Origin: Dolichospermum sp. DET69
GTDB taxonomy: Bacteria; Cyanobacteriota; Cyanobacteriia; Cyanobacteriales; Nostocaceae
Assembly: GCA_017355425.1 (NCBI GenBank)
Contig: CP070233.1
Location: 5,513,272 to 5,577,271 of the forward strand
Direction: 5' to 3'
Length of the DNA: 64,000 nt
The notes below the pieces were generated by a model. That model saw nothing but the letters and a program-made list of their open reading frames with translations, ran no database searches and was not told the origin of the DNA. The position numbers and the translations under genes are program-made. Below, piece after piece: positions 47,352 to 55,779 of the stretch (its first letter is position 1; each line of letters begins with the position of its first letter).

Positions 47352-47969
47352 ATGCTTCAAGCCTTACCAAAAATAGTAACTTTTGCAGAATTTATAGAAT
47401 GGCTACCTGATAAGGGACGCTATGAATTACATGATGGAGTGATTGTTGAAATGAATCCACCAGTAGGTTTTCATGAGGATATTATTTGTTTTTTAGCTGA
47501 GAGAATCACGGCTGAGTATTTACGGTTGAATTTACCGTATGGAATCCCAAAAACCACTTTTGTTAAAACACCAGGAAGCGAATCCAGCTATTTACCAGAT
47601 GTGTTAGTAATCAATAGAAACATTCTAGCAACTGACCCAAACTGGAGAAAATCAGCAGTAATTTCTGAACCTGATTCTATTCCTTTAGTTATTGAAGTTG
47701 TGAGTACAAATTGGCAAGATGACTATTATAAAAAGCTGGGAGATTACGAAAGATTAGGTATTCTTGAATATTGGATTGTGGATTATTTAGCACTGGGAAG
47801 TAAAAGGTTTATTGGTAGTCCTAAACAACCAACTATTTCTATTCATCAACTGACAGATGGAGAATACCAAGTTAGTCAATTTACAGGTAGTGAATTGATA
47901 GTATCATCAACTTTCCCAGAATTAAAGTTGACTGCGGAACGAATTTTTAAAGCTGGTAATATTGATTAA
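47352..47969 (+). CDS. Uma2-family (DUF820) endonuclease-like protein, intact
   Basis: The product has 205 residues. LPDKGRYELHDGVIVEMNPP (with the conserved Glu), SYLPDVLVINRN (PD motif) and PLVIEVVSTNWQDDYYKKLG (IEVxS, then K) make up the PD-(D/E)xK core, and GILEYWIVDY follows. Uma2 proteins are very numerous in cyanobacteria; their role is not established, with links to mobile elements proposed. Unlike the two broken copies in this window, this one is complete. Confidence 0.85.
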   Translation: MLQALPKIVTFAEFIEWLPDKGRYELHDGVIVEMNPPVGFHEDIICFLAERITAEYLRLNLPYGIPKTTFVKTPGSESSYLPDVLVINRNILATDPNWRKSAVISEPDSIPLVIEVVSTNWQDDYYKKLGDYERLGILEYWIVDYLALGSKRFIGSPKQPTISIHQLTDGEYQVSQFTGSELIVSSTFPELKLTAERIFKAGNID

Positions 47970-47986
47970 GTACATTATAAAAAAGG

Positions 47987-48563
47987 TTAAAATAGTTCGA
48001 TAATACAATCTCTCAATATATCCATCAATTCTTCTTTACTCACTTTATCATCAGCCACTTGTATTGTTAATTGATATGCTTCTTCTGGTGTCATGTTCAG
48101 TTCATAATCATTTAAGTTCAAAAATGTTACCATGACATCAAAAGCAGTTCTTTTATTACTATCTATAAAAGCATGATTATTAGTAATATGAAATAAATAT
48201 GCTGCTGCTTGTTCAATAAGAGGGTGTTTGAAAAGTATTAAATAAAACCAATAATCTCCAAAAACCTAACCCCCCTACCCCCCTTCCCTACGAGGGAAGG
48301 GGGGTTTCAAAGCCTCACCCCGCTTCGGGGAGAGGTTTGGAGAGGGGTTAATTTATACCTTGAAAACTTTTAAAACATCCTCTAATTGTAGGATGTAAAA
48401 ACTCTCCTCCAAAACTTGCTTGAGGTTGGTAAATTGCAGAATCTAATAAACCTTCATCTCGGATACCTAATAAACCACCATATAGGTTAATCTGTTTATG
48501 ATGTATATTTAACACATCTACTTTTTCAATAAATTTAGGATTATGCAAGTTTTCTATACACAT
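47987..48563 (-). pseudogene. Doc/Fic-family toxin gene split by a MITE
   Basis: From 48563 the frame reads MCIENLHNPKFIEKVDVLNI, then HHKQINLYGGLLGIRDEGLL, to EFLHPTI. After the 165-bp element it resumes at EQAAAYLFHITNNHAFIDSN (the Fic motif, Hx(F)xDxN with KRTAF), to ELNMTPEEAYQLTIQVADD and the stop at 47987. Joined, it is a full Doc protein, a kinase-like toxin that phosphorylates EF-Tu in the well-studied member. The split gene cannot produce the active site from its own start. Confidence 0.85.
48219..48383. mobile_element. MITE-like element, AGAGG-family copy 4
   Basis: AGAGGGTGTTTGAAAAG (48219-48235) and CTTTTAAAACATCCTCT (48367-48383) are inverted. The interior (TATTAAATAAAACCAATAATC, the C tract and the CCCCGCTTCGGGGAG palindrome) matches 21791-22001. 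It is the shortest copy at 165 bp and lies within the doc coding sequence. Confidence 0.85.
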
Positions 48564-49170
48564 AATCCCATTTTTTTGTAGATGCTAAAGAAGTCAACAT
48601 GGCTTCTGATTCTTGGGGTGTGATATCTCCTAAGTTAAAAGTATTAATTTCTTCTTCCGTTAATGCGTTAACTCGTAAGCTTGCTTTGATTAAGGTTTGT
48701 AATAGGTGTTTTTGAGTTTCCAATAAAATGTATAAAACGTATTTTTCAACGTTTTTATCGCTTCCAAATTCAGCCTCATTTCTGGTTAATTGATATAGTT
48801 CAATCTCTTGTATAGTCTGTTTTTTTATACTTTCTATCTTGAATACTCGGATGAAAAAATCCCAGTATTTCTCAATAATTTCTTTTTGGAAGAAATTGTA
48901 CCTAACGAATGCTAGAGGTACTACTTGACCCTGTGTTCCTTTTTCTATCAAAATTTCACACAACTTTATACTCCTAAGAAATTTTTCACGGAATTGTTTA
49001 AACTCTTCCGTAAGCTGACTCAGAGATACTTGTCTGCTATTAGCCAACTCAATCATTTCCGCAATTGCTTCATCTTGCGGATTAGCATTATTTAAGCATC
49101 TTTCCAGGATTTCTATCCTTTCCTGAATGCTGTCAATCATCTCTTGTGGGAATGTAAAGGTATGCAGCAT
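48541..49170 (-). CDS. Hypothetical helical protein, upstream partner of split doc
   Basis: The product has 209 residues and is mostly helical and charged (MIDSIQERIEILERCLNNAN, then EAIAEMIELANSRQVSLSQL). The C-terminal part has NALTEEEINTFNLGDITPQE and ends ASTKKWDYVYRKLA. It overlaps the start of the doc frame by 23 bases, an arrangement usual for toxin-antitoxin pairs, but it is far longer than Phd-type antitoxins and I do not recognise it. It might be an unusual antitoxin or a chance neighbour. Confidence 0.5.
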   Translation of the reverse strand: MLHTFTFPQEMIDSIQERIEILERCLNNANPQDEAIAEMIELANSRQVSLSQLTEEFKQFREKFLRSIKLCEILIEKGTQGQVVPLAFVRYNFFQKEIIEKYWDFFIRVFKIESIKKQTIQEIELYQLTRNEAEFGSDKNVEKYVLYILLETQKHLLQTLIKASLRVNALTEEEINTFNLGDITPQESEAMLTSLASTKKWDYVYRKLA

Positions 49171-49246
49171 ATTTTATCTGTAATCCTAATTCAGAGAATT
49201 TGCTCGTTCCTAGATTTTACCTCGGAACGAGATCAGGCGCATTATT

Positions 49247-50956
49247 TTAATAATGACTCGCGGATTTGCGATAATGTACTGCTGTAACAGCATCTTGATT
49301 TAAGACTTTACCATCATCAATAGTGGCATAAACCAACCAATGATCACCGGCTTCCATGCGACTTTGGACAGAACACTCTAGATAAGCTAAAGCACCACTA
49401 AGAATAATCCCGCCATTATTGGCTTCTTGAGTTTCTAAACCAGCAAATCTATCTTGTCCAGGGACGTAGACTTTCATAAAATGCTTGCGTATTTCCCGAC
49501 CTTCTGCCAAGATATTAACTACAAATTTGTTATCTGTGTGAGTCATGTTTTCCATGGCCCGGTCTTTAGCTACCGCAATGGTTAAACCAGGAGGATTAAA
49601 GCTGGCTTGTGTTATCCAAGAGGCTAACATTCCCGTTTTCACTTCTCCTTGAGTCGCTGTAACCACAGATATAGAACCAACAATCCGCCCTACAGCTTGT
49701 TCTACATTACTTGCAGGTTGTTTAGCGACAACAGATTTTTTTGCAGCGCGTTTCAAAGCTTGAGCAAAATCTGTTCCCGCTTCTTCACAGGTTTGCAGGG
49801 TGACTTCATTGGGTTTGAATTTGACGCGAATTGTGTCAAAACCAAATCTGTAACCTGCGTCTTTGAGTTTGCTTTCGATTAAATCAACCGCTTCTCCACT
49901 CCAACCAAAAGAACCAAACACACCAGCTAATTTATTGTTAGTAGCGGTAGAGAGGACAATTCCTAAAGCTGTTTGCACTGGGGTGGGTGCGTGTCCTCCT
50001 AAAGTGGGAGAACCAATCACAAAACCGGCAGATTTTTCAATTGCGGCTTTGATTTCTTCAGGTTCGGTAAATTCGCAATTGATAGATTCGACACTGACAC
50101 CTGCTTTAGTGATACCGCGAGCGATCGCCTGTGCTAAAGTTGCAGTATTGCCATAGGCAGAAGCATAAATTAAAGCCACAGTCATATCAGCGGAAGTTTG
50201 CTGCTTAGTCCATTCCCGATAGCCTTGGGTAATGTCTATTAAACCATAGCGCACCATTGGCCCATGACCAGTAGCGTACATTCGTACAGGTAAATCTGCC
50301 AACTTCTCTAAAGCGGTTTCGATTTGTTTGGCGTGAGGTGCCATTAAACAGTCAAAATAATAGCGTCTATCTTCGTTAAATACTTCCCAACCTTCATCAA
50401 AAACCTGATCTGAGCAAATATGCGCCCCAAATAATTTATCAGAAAACAAAATTTCTGTTTGTGGGTCCCAGGTACAAAGTTCGTCAGCGTAACGGGGGTT
50501 AGGTGTGGGAATAAATTGTAAATGATGTCCCTTTCCTAAATCGAGGGTATCTTCCCCCCGCATAACCAAAATTGATAAATCGTCTTTTTCCAACGCAGTC
50601 CGTAAATTTATCGCTCCTGGGTTAGAACAAACAAAGGTAATTTGCGGAGCAATTGCGAGTAAGGCTTTTAATGTCGCGGCGCGGTTGGGGTTAATGTGAC
50701 CTAAGATTACATAGTCTAATTTTTTAACATCAAACCGCTGTTGTAAAGCTTGGAGATAAATTTCGGTAAAAGTTTCGCCAGGAGGGTCAAGCAGGGCATT
50801 TTTATCACCTTGGATGAGATAAGAATTAGCCGTTGTTCCCTTAGCTAAAGCATATTCAATTTCAAATCTTAATCTTGCCCAACTGCGCGATCGCAATACA
50901 ATAGTATCTGTACCAATGGGCAATATTTGCACGTCACGGGGTTTGGTTTCTGACAT
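49247..50956 (-). CDS. Flavodiiron protein, Flv1 type (degenerate diiron site)
   Basis: The product has 569 residues in the three-part cyanobacterial layout: beta-lactamase-like (1-250), flavodoxin-like (about 260-400, ASAYGNTATLAQAIARG) and C-terminal flavin reductase (about 420-569, GMLASWITQASFNPPGLTIA). At the diiron site the canonical HxExDH is replaced by HINPNR (H87, N89, N91, R92), as in Flv1/Flv2 proteins, which work with an Flv3/Flv4 partner in reducing oxygen with photosynthetic electrons. The partner with intact ligands lies upstream at 51513-53237, on the same strand but separated by a DUF559 gene. Confidence 0.88.
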   Translation of the reverse strand: MSETKPRDVQILPIGTDTIVLRSRSWARLRFEIEYALAKGTTANSYLIQGDKNALLDPPGETFTEIYLQALQQRFDVKKLDYVILGHINPNRAATLKALLAIAPQITFVCSNPGAINLRTALEKDDLSILVMRGEDTLDLGKGHHLQFIPTPNPRYADELCTWDPQTEILFSDKLFGAHICSDQVFDEGWEVFNEDRRYYFDCLMAPHAKQIETALEKLADLPVRMYATGHGPMVRYGLIDITQGYREWTKQQTSADMTVALIYASAYGNTATLAQAIARGITKAGVSVESINCEFTEPEEIKAAIEKSAGFVIGSPTLGGHAPTPVQTALGIVLSTATNNKLAGVFGSFGWSGEAVDLIESKLKDAGYRFGFDTIRVKFKPNEVTLQTCEEAGTDFAQALKRAAKKSVVAKQPASNVEQAVGRIVGSISVVTATQGEVKTGMLASWITQASFNPPGLTIAVAKDRAMENMTHTDNKFVVNILAEGREIRKHFMKVYVPGQDRFAGLETQEANNGGIILSGALAYLECSVQSRMEAGDHWLVYATIDDGKVLNQDAVTAVHYRKSASHY

Positions 50957-51008
50957 GATATTTTATCTCCTCTCTTTAAAATAATTTTGTTCTATTTGTA
51001 TATACTGT

Positions 51009-51054
51009 CTTGTCCCCCTCCTCGCTTGCGGGGAGGGGTTAGGGGTGGGGTTTT
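51009..51054. repeat. Left arm of inverted repeat around DUF559 gene
   Basis: CTTGTCCCCCTCCTCGCTTG continuing to GGGGTGGGGTTTT is the near-perfect reverse complement of 51408-51456. It also contains a palindrome common in this genome (compare about 41330). Confidence 0.8.
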
Positions 51055-51481
51055 ATTGCAACCAACGCCCAATTTCTGCTAAAACACCCTCTATCCTTAA
51101 CAAAACATCCTCATTCTTAAACCTAACTACCCGTAAACCCAAAGACTCTAAAAACTCTTGTCGAATAGAATCTTCTGCTTGAGTGTAATTGTGAATTTCT
51201 CCATCAACTTCAATTACTAATTTGACTTCATGGCAATAAAAGTCAACTATAAATCTGTCAATAACCTGCTGACGACGAAACTTAAAACCCAGGAGTTGCT
51301 TATTTTTTAATTTTTGCCACAGTTGCTTTTCTGCTAATGTGGGTTCAGTCCGCATCTGTCGGGCTAAAGGCTTGAGTTTTTCCCAGACTTCAGGTGGAGA
51401 TTGCCAAGAAACCCCACCCCCTAACCCCCTCCCCGCAAGCGAGGAGGGGGGACAAGAGTTAGGATTTTGATCTTGTTTCAT
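51053..51481 (-). CDS. DUF559-family (Vsr-like) endonuclease-type protein
   Basis: The product has 142 residues. The DUF559 core (about 32-142) has LARQMRTEPTLAEKQLWQKL, then KFRRQQVIDRFIVDFYCHEV and KLVIEVDGEIHNYTQAEDSI, in which the Asp and ExD residues resemble the very-short-patch-repair nuclease fold. The first 25 residues (PPSSLAGRGLGGGVSW) are just the translation of the inverted repeat, so the original start may have been different or lost. The gene lies between the two flv genes. Confidence 0.8.
   Translation of the reverse strand: MKQDQNPNSCPPSSLAGRGLGGGVSWQSPPEVWEKLKPLARQMRTEPTLAEKQLWQKLKNKQLLGFKFRRQQVIDRFIVDFYCHEVKLVIEVDGEIHNYTQAEDSIRQEFLESLGLRVVRFKNEDVLLRIEGVLAEIGRWLQ
51408..51456. 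repeat. Right arm of inverted repeat around DUF559 gene
   Basis: GAAACCCCACCCCCTAACCC to GAGGAGGGGGGACAAG pairs with 51009-51054. Together they bracket the DUF559 gene like the ends of a small cassette. Confidence 0.8.
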
Positions 51482-51512
51482 TTGGTATTACTGTTAATTT
51501 AAGGGGATGCGT

Positions 51513-53237
51513 TTAATAGTGGTTTCCTACTTTGCGGTGGTGTACGGCTGTCATGGCATCCGGGTTAGATACTCTACCGGCGTAGGCTGTACTGTATACT
51601 GCCCAATGATCGCCACAATCCATGCGGCTAACGACTTCGCATTCTATGTAAGCTAGGGCATCCGTGAGGATAGGTGCGCCATTTGCTGCGGCTTGGGTTT
51701 TGACTCCTTCAAAACGATCTGCACCGGGGGCAAATCTCTTTAAGAAGTGTTTCATTAATGGTTGATAGTTGCCTTCTTCGAGTACATTGAGAACGAAGCG
51801 ATCGCCTACTTGCATGAGTGATTCTATCGCCCGATCTTTGGATACAGCAATGGAAAAGCCCAAGGGTTTGAAGCTGGCTTGACTTACCCAGGAAGCTAAC
51901 ATGGCACTGGATACGTCGTCTTTTTTGGCGGTGATGATATATAAACCACCACTAATTCTTCCCAGAGCTTTATCTAAATCAGCACCAAGGGATTTCATGG
52001 CTTTAATGCTTTTATCTCTTGTCACCCATTGTCCTAAGTCTGTACCGGCTTCTTCGCACTTTTTGTAGATGTTAGCTGTGGGGGTATCCCGAATTTCAAT
52101 CACGGGAAAACATATATTTAAGCCCAAAGCCCGGAATTTATTTAATATGGGATAAGTGGGTTCATCATCTCCACCACCGGTTTCAAAAATACCAATTGCT
52201 TGTTTTTCTTTGGCAGAACCTAAAACGGTACTGAGTGCCGCTTGAATATTAGAATTGCCTGAAGCTGGGGGCATTCCTACAACTAAACCTGTACAACGTC
52301 CTACCAATTCCCGCAGTTCTTGTAATTCGTTAACGCTGGCTAAATCTACTATTTCTACAGCCACACCAGTTTTAGTAATCCCATTAGCGATAGATTGGGC
52401 TATGCGATCGCCAAAACCGTACTCAGAGACATAAAATATACCTACTGGGGTTTCCGCTTTGGTTTGCCCTTGACTCCAACTCCGATAGCGCCCGATTAAT
52501 TCCTCAACGTTATGATAAAGTAAGGGACCATGACCAGTAGCCACCATGCGAATAGTTTTTAATTCTCCCATGCGCTTGAGTGCAGAGAGGACAGAACGGG
52601 CATTTGGCCCCATTAAACAATCATAGTAATATTGAAAATCGGGTTCAATGACTGCTAAATCATCATCAAAGGTGCTTTCTGAGCAGTAATGTAAGCCAAA
52701 AGCATCGCAAGTGTAGAGAATTTGGGTTTTGTGGTCAAAGCTGAAAATAGTGTCAGGCCAATGTAAATTAGGAGCAATGACAAATTCAAATTCATGGCCA
52801 TTTCCTAAATCCAAGCGATCGCCATTCTTGACAATTTTACGGTTAAATGGCTGATGTACCATATCTTCCAAAAACTGAATTGCGACTTTTGACGCAACCA
52901 CAGTAAGATTAGGAGCGAGTTGTAGTAAGTCTTTTACTAAACCGCTGTGATCTGGTTCAGTGTGGCTAACAATTAAATAATCAATATCTTGGGGATTAAT
53001 TAAACCCGTGAGAGTATCAAAATAGAGTTTACGAAATTTTTCATGGGAGGTATCAACCAGGGCGATTTTTTCACCACGAATCAGAAAAGAGTTATATGTT
53101 GTCCCATTTTGTAAACCAAACTCAATATCAAAGCGATCGCGGTCCCAATCTAAAGACCGAATTGCAGTAGTATCTTCACTAATCTCTACAGTATTTATAG
53201 TTAGACGCTTTTCTAGTTTCTGGGTGAGTAATACCAT
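51513..53237 (-). CDS. Flavodiiron protein, Flv3 type (intact diiron ligands)
   Basis: The product has 574 residues with the same three domains as the Flv1-type partner. The diiron ligands are intact in VSHTEPDHSGL (H92, E94, D96, H97), with further ligands in TCDAFGLHYC and ATGHGPLLYHN. The flavodoxin-like part is around YVSEYGFGDRIAQSIANG and the flavin-reductase part around AMLASWVSQASFKPLGFSIA. Flv3 with Flv1 directs electrons from photosystem I to oxygen. In Anabaena PCC 7120 the heterocyst-specific flv3B and flv1B are adjacent in this order, so this pair may be the heterocyst form; that is inference from gene order. Confidence 0.88.
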   Translation of the reverse strand: MVLLTQKLEKRLTINTVEISEDTTAIRSLDWDRDRFDIEFGLQNGTTYNSFLIRGEKIALVDTSHEKFRKLYFDTLTGLINPQDIDYLIVSHTEPDHSGLVKDLLQLAPNLTVVASKVAIQFLEDMVHQPFNRKIVKNGDRLDLGNGHEFEFVIAPNLHWPDTIFSFDHKTQILYTCDAFGLHYCSESTFDDDLAVIEPDFQYYYDCLMGPNARSVLSALKRMGELKTIRMVATGHGPLLYHNVEELIGRYRSWSQGQTKAETPVGIFYVSEYGFGDRIAQSIANGITKTGVAVEIVDLASVNELQELRELVGRCTGLVVGMPPASGNSNIQAALSTVLGSAKEKQAIGIFETGGGDDEPTYPILNKFRALGLNICFPVIEIRDTPTANIYKKCEEAGTDLGQWVTRDKSIKAMKSLGADLDKALGRISGGLYIITAKKDDVSSAMLASWVSQASFKPLGFSIAVSKDRAIESLMQVGDRFVLNVLEEGNYQPLMKHFLKRFAPGADRFEGVKTQAAANGAPILTDALAYIECEVVSRMDCGDHWAVYSTAYAGRVSNPDAMTAVHHRKVGNHY

Positions 53238-53346
53238 AACGCCCCTCTTTAATAAATTGAGTATTTATGCCTTTTTCCTATTGTGGCACGGGTTGAATAT
53301 TAATTTTTCTTAAAAAACATATACCTCAGTTAAGAAAATTTAAACT

Positions 53347-54156
53347 ATGAACAATTATCCCCCGTCAAATCTTGACCTAGCCCTCATGATTGGTAATTCT
53401 CGGTTGCATTGGGCATTATTCATAGATAAAACCCTATACTCAACTGGGGATACATTCCATCTATCTGCATCTATGATCGAACAATTAGCTGAAAACCCAA
53501 CCTTAGATAATTGGTTAACAGCTATTTCTTTACCCAGAAATCTTCCCATAATCCCAGATTCCCCCATTCCCCTGATTCTGGCTTCAGTCGTTCCCAGTCA
53601 AACTGAACTTTGGCAAACTTACCCCCATTTGCGCCTGATTACCTTAGCAGATGTACCATTACAGGGAATGTATCCCACACTAGGAATTGATCGGGCTTTA
53701 GCTGTCTGGGGTGCAGGGATAACATGGGAATTTCCCACATTAGTAATTGATGCCGGTACAGCATTAACATTTACAGGTGCAGATGATCATCAATCCTTAG
53801 TTGGTGGAGCAATATTGCCAGGTTTAGGGTTACAACTTGCCAGTTTGGGGCAAAACACCGGACAATTACCATTATTAGAAACTGGTATAATAACATCCTT
53901 ACCACCACGTTTTGTCATGAATACATCAGATGCAATTCAAAGTGGAGTAATTTACACCTTATTAAGTGGGATAAAAGACTTTATTGCAGCTTGGTGGCAA
54001 TTATTTCCTGAAAGTCAGATTGTGATAACTGGTGGAGATAGTAACTTATTAAAAAACTATCTTGATCAAAAATTTCCAGATATAGCGGCTCAATTAATTG
54101 TAGATCATAATTTGATATTTCAGGCAGTGGGAAATATAGTCTACAGCTTTATCTAA
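53347..54156 (+). CDS. coaX: Type III pantothenate kinase
   Basis: The product has 269 residues. LALMIGNSRLHWALF (ATP-binding start), TLGIDRALAVWGAG and PTLVIDAGTALTFTGAD (Asp and Thr-Gly motifs) with GGAILPGLGLQLASLGQNTG identify CoaX, which phosphorylates pantothenate in the first step of CoA synthesis. The opening GNSRLHWA instead of the usual GNTxxxxG is normal for cyanobacterial forms. It is read divergently from flv3, with a 109-base shared spacer. Confidence 0.9.
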   Translation: MNNYPPSNLDLALMIGNSRLHWALFIDKTLYSTGDTFHLSASMIEQLAENPTLDNWLTAISLPRNLPIIPDSPIPLILASVVPSQTELWQTYPHLRLITLADVPLQGMYPTLGIDRALAVWGAGITWEFPTLVIDAGTALTFTGADDHQSLVGGAILPGLGLQLASLGQNTGQLPLLETGIITSLPPRFVMNTSDAIQSGVIYTLLSGIKDFIAAWWQLFPESQIVITGGDSNLLKNYLDQKFPDIAAQLIVDHNLIFQAVGNIVYSFI

Positions 54157-54171
54157 TACCAATTTTATGTA

Positions 54172-54290
54172 AGAGGATGAATGAACAAGTTTTGGGCGAA
54201 TATAAAGATGCCTCCGGCACGCTCCGCGTAGCTTGCTTCCCGAAGGGTACGCTACTACACAAGCGAAGTCCACCTATTCCTTAACTCCCC
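54172..54290. repeat. Degenerate AGAGG-family repeat
   Basis: AGAGGATGAATGAACAAG resembles the left end of the family, followed by GGGCGAATATAAAGATGCC, GTACGCTACTACACAAGCG and CCACCTATTCC, all seen in the 44909-45315 element. No right end was found. Confidence 0.5.
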
Positions 54291-54356
54291 AACCTGCGGC
54301 TGTAAGGGCAGGATCAATTAATTCGGCGCGGGTTTCTGCTTCGTTCATTATTTTTT

Positions 54357-55040
54357 GTCTGAATCAGGATTTCCAGGATTTGAGGATTTTCAGGATTGAT
54401 TTCCTCGTTTTCTGTCAGAAATAAATACTATTTTATTATATCAATAAACAGCCTATACATTTTTTGTCTGAATCAGGATTTCCAGGATTTGAGGATTTTC
54501 AGGATTGATTTCCTCGTTTTCTGTCAGAAATAAATACTATTTTATTATATCAATAAACAGCCTATACATTTTTTGTCTGAATCAGGATTTCCAGGATTTG
54601 AGGATTTTCAGGATTGATTTCCTCGTTTTCTGTCGGTAATTAATCTTATTTAATAATATCAATAAACAGCCTATACATTTTTTGTCTGAATCAGGATTTC
54701 CAGGATTTGAGGATTTTCAGGATTGATTTCCTCGTTTTCTGTCGGTAATTAATCTTATTTAATAATATCAATAAACAGCCTATACATTTTTTGTCTGAAT
54801 CAGGATTTCCAGGATTTGAGGATTTTCAGGATTGATTTCCTCGTTTTCTGTCAGAAATAAATACTATTTGATTATATTAATAAACAGCCTATACATTTTT
54901 TGTCTGAATCAGGATTTCCAGGATTTGAGGATTTTCAGGATTGATTTCCTCCTTTTTTGTCAAAAATAAATACTATTTTATTATATCAATAAACATCCTG
55001 TACATCCTTAAATCCTGAGCATCCTGATTCAGACAAAATA
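54357..55040. repeat. 109-bp minisatellite bounded by GTCTGAATCAGGAT inverted ends
   Basis: The unit GTCTGAATCAGGATTTCCAG ... AATAAACAGCCTATACAT starts at 54357, 54466, 54575, 54684, 54793 and 54902 (period 109 bp). The block ends GAGCATCCTGATTCAGACAAA, the inverse of its start, as does the array at 23748-24602. Units 3 and 4 share a GTCGGTAATTAATCTTATTT variant, so they arose together. Confidence 0.9.
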
Positions 55041-55055
55041 TTTTTATCATCTTTC

Positions 55056-55436
55056 CTATTTTTCCCCTTTATCTGCTGTTAATTCCCCTGTAAATGCTTT
55101 TTGTAGGATGGATTGTTTCAGTTCTTTTAATGGGGCGATTCCTTTACTGCTTTTTGTGAAGTTAAGACCATTTCTCAAAGTTGCTATATCTCCTAACTTC
55201 TTCTCTTCCCACCCGTCGCCTTTTTGGGTAAAGATTGAATTTAGATAACTTTCAAATAATTCGCGGGCATTAGAGAGGTTTTTTTCCGTGTTACGAATCG
55301 CTCTATCAATCCCCTCAAACGCCTCATCTGCGATCGCCACAATTCGCTTTTGTTCGGGAAGTGGGGGAATAGGAATCGCTATTGAGTTTAGCGATTTTTG
55401 ATTAAGTTTTGGTTGTATCAGCGAAGAGAGTTTGCA
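55056..55436 (-). pseudogene. HsdS (type I restriction specificity) fragment
   Basis: Open from 55436 to 55056: LIQPKLNQKSLNSIAIPIPP, PEQKRIVAIADEAFEGIDRA (the conserved coiled-coil linker), ARELFESYLNSIFTQKGDGW, then GDIATLRNGLNF joined to GIAPLKELKQSILQKAFTGE. This is the spacer helix plus pieces of a second target-recognition domain and the C-terminal helix, with most target-recognition sequence missing. It follows the truncated hsdM on the same strand and cannot give a functional specificity subunit. Confidence 0.8.
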
Positions 55437-55438
55437 TT

Positions 55439-55489
55439 ATTCTTGTGGAGTAATTTTACCCTGAATCAAATAATCTTCAATCTTCATAG
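55439..55489 (-). CDS. Very short frame MKIEDYLIQGKITPQE
   Basis: ATG overlaps the end of the DUF2281 gene and the 16-residue frame ends at the point where the HsdS fragment opens. It may be the front of a lost gene rather than a real peptide. Confidence 0.2.
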
Positions 55490-55752
55490 TTACTTCTTAA
55501 ATATAATTCTCTATTTTCTGTCTCCTCTATTCTATTTCTTGACACCCAAACTTGAGCATCTTCACCAACTAAAGGATAAGGTGCTTTACCTTGAATATCT
55601 GCCCATTTACGGCGTTTTTTTTGGTCTACATCCTGCTTTTGTCCTTTAAATTGCAAAAAATCAATAAAATTTAATACCTCCTCCTGTTGTTCCGGTGTTA
55701 AATTCTGGACTCTATCTAAAATAGATTCTTGTTTTGCTACAGCTTGAGTCAT
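55477..55752 (-). CDS. DUF2281 protein, possible VapB-like antitoxin
   Basis: The product has 91 residues. SILDRVQNLTPEQQEEVLNF, then IDFLQFKGQK, is the DUF2281 helix pattern seen in many small cyanobacterial proteins next to PIN-domain toxins, and the C-terminal RNRIEETENRELYLRSNYED is charged. No toxin is present here. It lies in the restriction-modification remnant between the HsdS fragment and a PD-(D/E)xK-like gene. Confidence 0.65.
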   Translation of the reverse strand: MTQAVAKQESILDRVQNLTPEQQEEVLNFIDFLQFKGQKQDVDQKKRRKWADIQGKAPYPLVGEDAQVWVSRNRIEETENRELYLRSNYED

Positions 55753-55779
55753 AACTAAAAAACCTCATAACTCCTAAAA

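Noticed and set aside
54357-55040. 109-bp repeats as CRISPR or diversity-generating repeats
   Set aside because: No variable segments and no reverse transcriptase or cas gene nearby.
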